NCBI RefSeq assembly: GCF_011742145.1
Contig: NZ_JAAQQU010000104.1
Coordinates: 701,938 to 765,937, forward strand
Reading direction: 5' to 3'
DNA length: 64,000 nucleotides
Source of the DNA: Flavobacterium sp. J49
Lineage (GTDB): Bacteria; Bacteroidota; Bacteroidia; Flavobacteriales; Flavobacteriaceae
Part shown: positions 59,401 to 64,000 of the stretch, one piece after another
Position numbering within the stretch: the first letter of the stretch is position 1
How the letters are laid out: each line of letters opens with the position of its first letter
Position numbers and translations under genes: made by a program
The notes under the pieces: generated by a model
What the model was told of the DNA's origin: nothing
The model's database searches: none
Seen by the model: the letters and a program-made list of their open reading frames with translations, nothing else

Positions 59401-59588
59401 GGAACATCTTTTCTAGTCAACACATAATCAGGCGCGCCACAGTCAACTCTTGCCGGTTCATTGGTAACTAGGACATCCGGTAAAATAGCCATAATTAGGT
59501 TTTGCAAGTCTCCTCTGTAGGAGTGTTCTCGTGCATTGCCGGTTTTATAAAGGATATCTAGTTTGGAAATGTATTGTTGAATGGTCAT
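56418..59588 (-). CDS. Type ISP restriction-modification enzyme
   Basis: 1056 aa single-chain enzyme. N-terminal PD-(D/E)xK nuclease with D53 in GAPDYV, and E68/K70 in GYIEAKDIG. A helicase-like/linker region leads to the gamma-class N6-adenine methyltransferase: motif I DPATGTGTFLAEV near 385 and motif IV NPPYSVS near 502. A target-recognition region fills the C-terminal third. Both nuclease and methylase activity reside in one protein, so no separate HsdS is needed. Recognition sequence cannot be told. The first gene of an operon with the HEPN-motif and 59-aa proteins. Confidence 0.87.
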   Translation of the reverse strand: MTIQQYISKLDILYKTGNAREHSYRGDLQNLIMAILPDVLVTNEPARVDCGAPDYVLTRKDVPIGYIEAKDIGVDLASKTLKEQFDRYKAGLSNLIFTDYLDFHFYKDGEFVTKIAIAKIENGAIVALQDNFEQFTNLIANFAQTVSQTIKSPTKLAQMMAGKAKLMADVIEKSLNNDDLQGIRSSIKSQMLSFQQMLIHDIDNKSFADIYAQTIAYGMFAARYHDPTLPTFSREEAATLIPKSNPFLRKLFQDIAGYDLDNRLVWIVEELVSIFLASDVAVIMKNFGRSTKQEDPVVHFYETFLGEYNPALRKARGVWYTPQPVVNFIVRAVDDILKTEFNLKDGLADTSKIKIKKTAVTQTKGKDAKIKEVATEVDVHRVQILDPATGTGTFLAEVVKHIHKKFEGQQGIWSKYVTNDLIPRLNGFELLMASYAMAHLKMDMLLTETGYKPTDDQRFRIFLTNSLEEAHPDTQTLFSSWLSDEADQANAIKRDAPVMVVMGNPPYSVSSSNKSEWIQNLIKDYKKDLNERKINLDDDYIKFTRFGQYFIDKNGSGILAYISNNSFIDGITHRQMRKHLLESFDKIYILDLHGNAKKKEVCPDGSVDQNVFDIMQGVSINIFVKTGNKKRNELGEVFHYDLYGKRDIKYHKLEENISKLIWKKLNFENPYYFFVPKDFGEQIEYEKGFKVDNLFNENVAGIETIRDAITIHFEENSLREVIKDFAELDESEIAKKYDTTDARDWKIGRAKEDIKNNINNTKVWQNVSYRPFDTRKTFYSGKQNGFVCNGRFNVMKHLLNDNIGFIAKRGFYNENSPVAFITKYISDRRGWSSPGMQGAESIFPLYLYSETTTQQSAFETNNRVPNLNMEIVNAIAKETGMFFSPEKPANKEQTVEANTFTPIDLLDYIYAVLHSPNYREKYKEFLKIDFPRVPYPKDQKTFFDLVDLGSQLREIHLLESPIVDKYITQYPEDGNNVVTKPIYKDGKVYINDLQYFANVPEVAWNFYIGGYQPAQKWLKDRKDRELSTEELFHYQKIIVALTETDRLMKEIDKVKL

Positions 59589-59678
59589 TGCAATGAAATT
59601 GTTTTCGTAAATATAAGAAAAATACCTTTTTTCTCTTGTCTTTTTATAAGTTCGCTGCAGTTAAGTTTTACTTGCAAT

Positions 59679-60587
59679 TTAACCCAATATTTTTTTCACA
59701 ATTTCTTCAGCTTCAGCTTGTTCTTTAGCCCATTTGCCGCCTTCTTTGAATTTTCCATTTTGCTTTTTTTCTACCTGTAAATAGTAATGCTTAATGTTGT
59801 CTGGATGGTCTCCAAAAAGATGTGTTAATAGCTCTCCCTTTTTATTAGCGGTTGCATTTGCAAATTTATTAGAGCTTAATATTACTTCAAAAAGCGAAAG
59901 TCTAAATGACATATCTCTTTTCTTTTCTTTATTTTCTTCACTCATGGTTGAGGGTTTGTTTAATAGTTCATTTTTCTTTTTTTCGCAAAAATCACTAATG
60001 CCGGAAAAAATAAAATAGTCTGTCCAATTTTTATCTAAAGCGGCGGGAAGAAATTTGACTTCTCCCTTCAAAAATTCAGAGATGTACTCATACCTTTCAT
60101 GCCCTAGAATTTCATCAAGAAAATACTCTTCCCAAGATGCATAGCCGTTAGTTTTAGTTTTGTTTTTGTACAACGCATAGTACTGTTTATCTTCTATTAG
60201 CGAAAAATATTTTTTATAGCTGTCCTCTATTAGTTTGATTTTATCTTCCTGTTTGAATTCTGCTTCGATAAGTAGTGCTATTTCATCAGTAGCATGTTCA
60301 ATATCTGAATCGAAGAAAGCATTGAGTTGCCAATTTTTGACATAAATCATTTCCCAGAGAACGTTCTTTTTTAGATAATAAGCTTTCCGATTATGAATAA
60401 AGAAATCCCCAAATGTCATCACGTCATCATCATTGATGAAAAAATCATCATCATTTTTTTGAGAATCGCTCAATTCTTGTTCTTCAAAAATGCCGCTCTC
60501 AATTAAGACTTCAAAAGTATTTTTGATTATGTTTTCAAAGTCAAATCCTTTAAGAATTCTATAATATTTTGTGTCTAATGAACTCAT
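59679..60587 (-). CDS. Unknown protein coupled to the integrase
   Basis: 302 aa. Starts within the integrase stop codon (ATGA overlap), which indicates co-translation. Soluble, charged, mainly helical, with an acidic N-terminal stretch (FINDDDVMTFGDFFIHNR) and a basic C-terminal tail ending KWAKEQAEAEEIVKKILG. Not recognised. Its position suggests a function linked to integration, excision or regulation, but a cargo role is equally possible. Confidence 0.65.
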   Translation of the reverse strand: MSSLDTKYYRILKGFDFENIIKNTFEVLIESGIFEEQELSDSQKNDDDFFINDDDVMTFGDFFIHNRKAYYLKKNVLWEMIYVKNWQLNAFFDSDIEHATDEIALLIEAEFKQEDKIKLIEDSYKKYFSLIEDKQYYALYKNKTKTNGYASWEEYFLDEILGHERYEYISEFLKGEVKFLPAALDKNWTDYFIFSGISDFCEKKKNELLNKPSTMSEENKEKKRDMSFRLSLFEVILSSNKFANATANKKGELLTHLFGDHPDNIKHYYLQVEKKQNGKFKEGGKWAKEQAEAEEIVKKILG

Positions 60588-61894
60588 TTTTTTATTTTTT
60601 CATTTTCCCATAATTCGCGAAGCTTTTCAGCATTTTCTTTAGGGGTAATTTTTATGTATTTCAAAAATTGTGTTTCAGTACTATGTCCGGTTATCGCCAT
60701 TATAGTCATGTTTTTCAATTTACCATATAGATTTGAGGCAAAAGACCTTCTACAAGTATGTGAAGAAATTAATTGATATTTCGGATAAATACCTGTTTCT
60801 TTCCGCATTTTATTTTTGGAAATTATATCAGCGTCAGGGAAGAAATCTTTGTCCTCTTTTTTATTTATCATTTTAGCACCCTCTACCATTTGAGTGAATC
60901 CAACTTCTTTGCAAACTGTTTTGACATATTCGTTAAAAGTTTGGTCTTCCACTTTTTTAGGAAATTCACCACCTCTTTTAGAAAGTATTTCTGCTATTTG
61001 TTCATGTACCGGAATGATAACAAATTGACCTGTTTTCTCGGTTTCGACTTCAATAAAATTATCTTTAATATTTATTTTTTTCAATCGTTTAAAATCAGAT
61101 ATTCTTAATCCGGTTCTTAGCCCAATTATAAAATTATCTCTGATGTTGTCTAAACTTTCAGAATGGCTAAAATCATGGTTGTATACGGCGTTTATTTCTT
61201 CTTCTGTTAAGTAAACATCCTTTGTTTTATTTGATATAGCCGAAAATTCCGAGTGTCTGTATTGCTGATTTATTGGGAGACCATCAATGTCGATTATTTT
61301 ACACCATTTTTTTACGTTCGTTATGTAGCCGCCAATTGTGTTGTTATTTATCTTTTCAATATTTTGACAGTAAAACAAAAAGTTTCGATAAAAGTCTAAT
61401 CCAATATCTTGAAAACGCAATTTAGTTTTGAAGTACTTTTCATAATTTTCAAGTTTGTATTTGGTTGTCGTGTAGTGTTGAATAGTTCTTTTTTTTATGG
61501 GTTGACCTTTGTAAAGATTGTTAGGACATTCGTCAATAAATTTTTGAACCCAGTCAACAAAATATATTTTGTGTAGTTCATCCTTATCTACTTGTCCGAA
61601 GAAGTTGTTTACATAATCTTTTAGCCAGCTTTTACCATGATGTTTTTGAGAAATGTAATAGGATTGGTACTTCTCAATGAGATAGTTTTCCAAAAGTCTT
61701 AGCGTGTTGTTGACTTCATCTTTGTTAGTGGCTGAAACAGTATTTTTAACTATTCCTTTTTTATCGCTCCAGTCACTTAATTTTACATGTAAACCTGTTT
61801 TGGTTTTTTGGTCAAATTTATTACTGTCCCACAGCCTTACATAAATGCTTGTGATTTCTGACTTGCCTTTTACTATAAAGAATTTTATTCGCAC
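60584..61894 (-). CDS. Tyrosine recombinase (integrase) of the element
   Basis: 436 aa from a GTG start (61892-61894). Core-binding SAM-like domain at ~105-205; catalytic residues R264 (GLRISD), H379 and R382 (SSHTCRRSF), H404 (GHSTETQF) and nucleophile Y413. All required residues are present, so it should be active. Promotes insertion of the element into tRNA-Leu. Tandem TTGCCGAAA sites lie just upstream, overlapping its probable promoter, so the enzyme may repress itself. Overlaps the next gene by 4 nt. Confidence 0.93.
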   Translation of the reverse strand: MRIKFFIVKGKSEITSIYVRLWDSNKFDQKTKTGLHVKLSDWSDKKGIVKNTVSATNKDEVNNTLRLLENYLIEKYQSYYISQKHHGKSWLKDYVNNFFGQVDKDELHKIYFVDWVQKFIDECPNNLYKGQPIKKRTIQHYTTTKYKLENYEKYFKTKLRFQDIGLDFYRNFLFYCQNIEKINNNTIGGYITNVKKWCKIIDIDGLPINQQYRHSEFSAISNKTKDVYLTEEEINAVYNHDFSHSESLDNIRDNFIIGLRTGLRISDFKRLKKINIKDNFIEVETEKTGQFVIIPVHEQIAEILSKRGGEFPKKVEDQTFNEYVKTVCKEVGFTQMVEGAKMINKKEDKDFFPDADIISKNKMRKETGIYPKYQLISSHTCRRSFASNLYGKLKNMTIMAITGHSTETQFLKYIKITPKENAEKLRELWENEKIKK

Positions 61895-61923
61895 CTTGTT
61901 TTTATTGAAATACGAAGATAAAT

Positions 61924-61947
61924 ATTTTGCCGAAATATTGCCGAAAA
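61924..61947 (+). promoter_or_regulatory. Right arm-type integrase sites
   Basis: Tandem TTTTGCCGAAA and ATTGCCGAAAA, same orientation and spacing as 48909-48933. Confidence 0.6.
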
Positions 61948-62085
61948 TATCTTAATTAATTTGAATTAATCCTTATTTCCTCAAACTTTTTGAATTTAAA
62001 ATTACTCTTTAAAGGCTTTATTTGTATAGGTTTATCGTGTTTTTGTTGTTGTGGCGAATTATCAATGTTTTAGATGCTTGTAATA

Positions 62086-62098
62086 CTATTACCCGCAC
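62086..62098 (+). repeat. Attachment site of the element, right side
   Basis: CTATTACCCGCAC, identical to the tRNA-Leu 3' end at 48842-48854. Confidence 0.8.
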
Positions 62099-62101
62099 AA
62101 A

Positions 62102-62125
62102 CAAGCTCTAACGAAAGTTAGGGCT
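62102..62125 (+). terminator. Displaced tRNA-Leu terminator
   Basis: AAGCTCTAAC/GTTAGGGCTT stem (one G-U), GAAA loop, T run, 4 nt outside the right attachment site. Confidence 0.75.
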
Positions 62126-62250
62126 TTTTTATTGGTGCCAATTAGTTAATAATATGTTCACAGTTTGTTGTTTTTGAGTGTTTTAATTTTTGAAAATTCG
62201 ATTATTTTTACACCATCAATATTAATTTGAGGTAAAAATCTTTTATTCTA

Positions 62251-63015
62251 ATGAAAGGGAAAAAGCTTATGATAACTGTGGTACTAGGAATTTTTGGATT
62301 TGTTTTATTGGCACTGTCTGGTTATTTGCTATATAGAAACAGTTCCAATTCCATTTCGGCGGAAAAACAGAAGCAATTGGATGAAGCCATCAAACAAATC
62401 GAGGTTTTGAATGCCGAAATTGTCGAAAAGGATAAAATTGTTGATGAAGCCGAGCAAAAAATAAAGACCTTACGATACGATACTTTTACCTTAACCGCCG
62501 GTCAAAATATTCCCATCATAGAAATTGTAGATAACGATTTAAGTGAAGGGAACGTTTCAGAAGAAGGCTCAAAAAAAGTACATAAATTGATGTACCACCA
62601 TCAAATCAAATTTTCCTTGGTCAATGCCGGGAAAAGTGCTTTAAAAGATGTAATCTTCTCCATTAAGGATGATTACAACAAAGGCAAAGAAAAAAAGAAG
62701 ATGGCAAAAGCCGTAGCTAGTGTTGATTATTTGGGGAAAAAGGTAAATGATGCGGAATTGGGAGAATATGAAAATATTGAAGTCAATACACTGAATCTGA
62801 AATCCAAAAAACTACTTTACACCAGCAACCTTCCGGCAAGTTTTGGCGTAGCCGATTACGAATACCATTTGATTGTGGAATGGAGTCAGGGTTTTTATCA
62901 AATGTACATTAAGATTGAAGAAGTCGACGGGAAGTTAAAATATAACTACGAATTTTTTGATGTCAATGGAAACACCATTGATTTCAACAACCTCGAAAAC
63001 AGTATTAGTAATTAA
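62251..63015 (+). CDS. Membrane-anchored coiled-coil protein
   Basis: 254 aa. One N-terminal membrane helix (VVLGIFGFVLLALSGYLLY, about 9-28) and no cleavage site; a coiled coil at ~37-75 (EKQKQLDEAIKQIEVLNAEI, VEKDKIVDEAEQKIKTLRYD). The rest is a beta-rich domain (HQIKFSLVNAGKSALKDVIFS, EYHLIVEWSQGFYQMYIKIE). No catalytic motif. Probably faces the periplasm. Unknown function. Confidence 0.75.
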   Translation: MKGKKLMITVVLGIFGFVLLALSGYLLYRNSSNSISAEKQKQLDEAIKQIEVLNAEIVEKDKIVDEAEQKIKTLRYDTFTLTAGQNIPIIEIVDNDLSEGNVSEEGSKKVHKLMYHHQIKFSLVNAGKSALKDVIFSIKDDYNKGKEKKKMAKAVASVDYLGKKVNDAELGEYENIEVNTLNLKSKKLLYTSNLPASFGVADYEYHLIVEWSQGFYQMYIKIEEVDGKLKYNYEFFDVNGNTIDFNNLENSISN

Positions 63016-63020
63016 GTAAA

Positions 63021-63042
63021 AAGCCTCTCGATGGAGAGGCTT
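63021..63042. terminator. Bidirectional terminator
   Basis: AAGCCTCTC/GAGAGGCTT stem, GATG loop, A/T tracts on both sides, between convergent genes. Confidence 0.85.
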
Positions 63043-63051
63043 TTTTTATGT

Positions 63052-64000
63052 TTACTTCCCGGAAGTAATCCAGCGGTTAATTTTCTTTTCCAGTAAGGCT
63101 AAAGGCATCACGCCCGATTCTAAAACTTTTTGGTGGAAAACTTTGATGTCAAATTTACTTCCCATTTTGTCTTGTGCTTTCTGACGCAATTCTAAAATCT
63201 TTAATTGTCCTATTTTATAAGACAAGGCTTGTCCGGGAATCGCCATATAGCGTTCAATTTCGGCTATGATGCTGGCTTCGCTTTCGGCTTCATTGTCTAA
63301 CGAATATTTAATGGCCTGTTCACGGGTCCAACCTTTAGCATGAATGCCTGTATCCACTACCAAACGAATCGCACGGTGCATCTCGTTGCCCAACATGCCG
63401 AAATATTGGTACGGATCTTTGTAAAGGCCTAAATCTTTACCTAAACTTTCGGTATATAAAGCCCAACCTTCGCCATAAGCGCCAAACCAATTGAACTTTC
63501 TGAAATCAGGTAATTCTTGGTTTTCTTGCTGGAGTGAAATTTGGAAATGATGTCCCGGAATCGCTTCGTGTAAAAACAAATCCTCATCTCCATAATAATT
63601 GTAATTGGCTACATCCGGAATGGGAACATAAAAGGTTCCCGGTCTTGAACCGTCAGCCAAACCTTGAACATATTCTGCACTGGCAGTTTTTTCTCTGAAA
63701 GCTTCGGTTCTTTTGATTTGGAAAGGTGTTTTGGGTTGTAAAGAGAAAAATTTATCTACATTAGGTTTGATAACCTCATTGATTTTTTCGAAGTTGGCAA
63801 TGACTTCTTTCGGGTCTTTAAAAGGTTTTAGCTCTTTTTTGTTACGTACATGTTCAAAGAATTCTATAATGGTGCCTTTGAATCCTACTTGGGCTTTTAC
63901 CTTTTCCATTTCTGCTTTGAGGCGTGCCACTTCTTTTAAGCCCAATTCATGGATTTCTTCCGGGGTTTTATCCGTTGTGGTCCATTGTTTTACATAAACT
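63052..64000 (-). CDS. DUF885-family peptidase, N-terminus outside window
   Basis: About 316 C-terminal residues; the frame is open to the right edge, so at least 250 N-terminal residues are missing (family members are ~580-600 aa). Zinc-binding HExxH-like motif HEAIPGHHFQ with downstream GEGWALYTE, the signature of DUF885 metallopeptidases. The closing LALLEKKINRWI is typical. Likely a periplasmic or exported carboxypeptidase-type enzyme, but the signal peptide is not visible. Confidence 0.85.
   Translation of the reverse strand, partial: VYVKQWTTTDKTPEEIHELGLKEVARLKAEMEKVKAQVGFKGTIIEFFEHVRNKKELKPFKDPKEVIANFEKINEVIKPNVDKFFSLQPKTPFQIKRTEAFREKTASAEYVQGLADGSRPGTFYVPIPDVANYNYYGDEDLFLHEAIPGHHFQISLQQENQELPDFRKFNWFGAYGEGWALYTESLGKDLGLYKDPYQYFGMLGNEMHRAIRLVVDTGIHAKGWTREQAIKYSLDNEAESEASIIAEIERYMAIPGQALSYKIGQLKILELRQKAQDKMGSKFDIKVFHQKVLESGVMPLALLEKKINRWITSGK

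Larger units (their letters stand above)
48842..62098. mobile_element. 13.2-kb integrative satellite-like element with defence cargo
   Basis: Bounded by the 13-bp repeat CTATTACCCGCAC in the tRNA-Leu 3' end and 13 kb further right. Contains a tyrosine integrase at the right end, an excisionase-like HTH protein, a VapE-type primase-helicase beside an iteron-like region, and cargo: type ISP restriction-modification, HEPN-motif protein, AbiF/AbiD toxin with a structured leader, and a TIGR04255 module. All genes are on the minus strand. AT-richer than the flanks. No relaxase, conjugation, portal, terminase or capsid gene is recognisable, so it should depend on a helper or on transformation/transduction for spread. 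Confidence 0.85.
61895..62250. other. Right end of the element and junction
   Basis: No gene. Holds the right arm-type sites (61924-61947), the right attachment repeat (62086-62098), and the displaced tRNA-Leu terminator (62102-62125). Confidence 0.6.

Noticed and set aside
48842..62098. Conjugative element or complete prophage
   Set aside because: No relaxase, VirB4/VirD4, coupling, portal, terminase, capsid or lysis gene can be recognised among the genes present.

Overview
This window is low-GC DNA from the Bacteroidetes, most likely Flavobacterium or a close relative (Flavobacteriaceae). The basis is: type IX secretion (T9SS) type A sorting tails with the YPNPV/YPNPN motif; promoters of the Bacteroidetes form TTG-N18/21-TAnnTTTG in front of many genes; a DnaE carrying a fused N-terminal exonuclease; a 30S protein S16 with a long Ala/Glu tail; and lineage-typical families such as DUF4407, DUF3050 and DUF58.

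Layout. Positions 1-5000 hold secreted and outer-membrane proteins on the minus strand: a truncated secreted protein, a minimal T9SS cargo, a beta-helix lipoprotein and a TonB-dependent receptor. They are divergent from a PhoB/PhoR-like two-component pair (5189-6916). From 6890 to 20641 lies chromosomal housekeeping: a MurG-like glycosyltransferase, an LpxH-like phosphoesterase, TrmB, a LysE-type exporter, an alkyltransferase-like protein, an iron-sulfur/ferredoxin cluster (Mrp/ApbC, NifU-like, ferredoxin reductase, 2Fe-2S ferredoxin), an SGNH lipoprotein, DUF3050, an acyl-CoA dehydrogenase, TrmN6, RimM and S16. From 20842 to 48664 come an RRM protein, DNA polymerase III alpha, a doubly frameshifted O-antigen ligase, thioredoxin, DUF58, tRNA-Asp, two large T9SS surface proteins (one a metalloprotease), two envelope glycan/lipid genes, RuvC, HemW, a cyclase, a YjbR protein, a PH/SHOCT protein, DUF4407, a BlaI/M56 regulatory pair and an M20 dipeptidase.

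The accessory part is a 13.2-kb integrative element, 48842-62098, inserted in the 3' end of tRNA-Leu(TAG). It is bounded by a 13-bp direct repeat, with tandem TTGCCGAAA sites just inside both ends. Reading leftward from its integrase it carries: integrase plus an overlapping unknown gene; a type ISP restriction-modification enzyme overlapping a HEPN-motif protein, followed 4 nt later by a 59-aa protein; an HTH/excisionase-like protein, a 27-aa peptide and a Toprim/VapE-like primase-helicase, linked by TAATG stop-start overlaps; an iteron-like non-coding region; a small unknown gene; an AbiF/AbiD-family HEPN toxin preceded by a GC-rich structured RNA with its own promoter; and a three-gene module with a TIGR04255-like protein. 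No relaxase, conjugation, capsid or terminase gene is visible. The element therefore looks like a satellite-type replicating island (P4/PICI-like in logic) loaded with defence genes. The Abi toxin plus structured RNA is the most interesting item in the window.

After the element the chromosome resumes with a membrane-anchored coiled-coil protein and a DUF885 peptidase cut by the right edge. Two families of short intergenic repeats are scattered outside the element.
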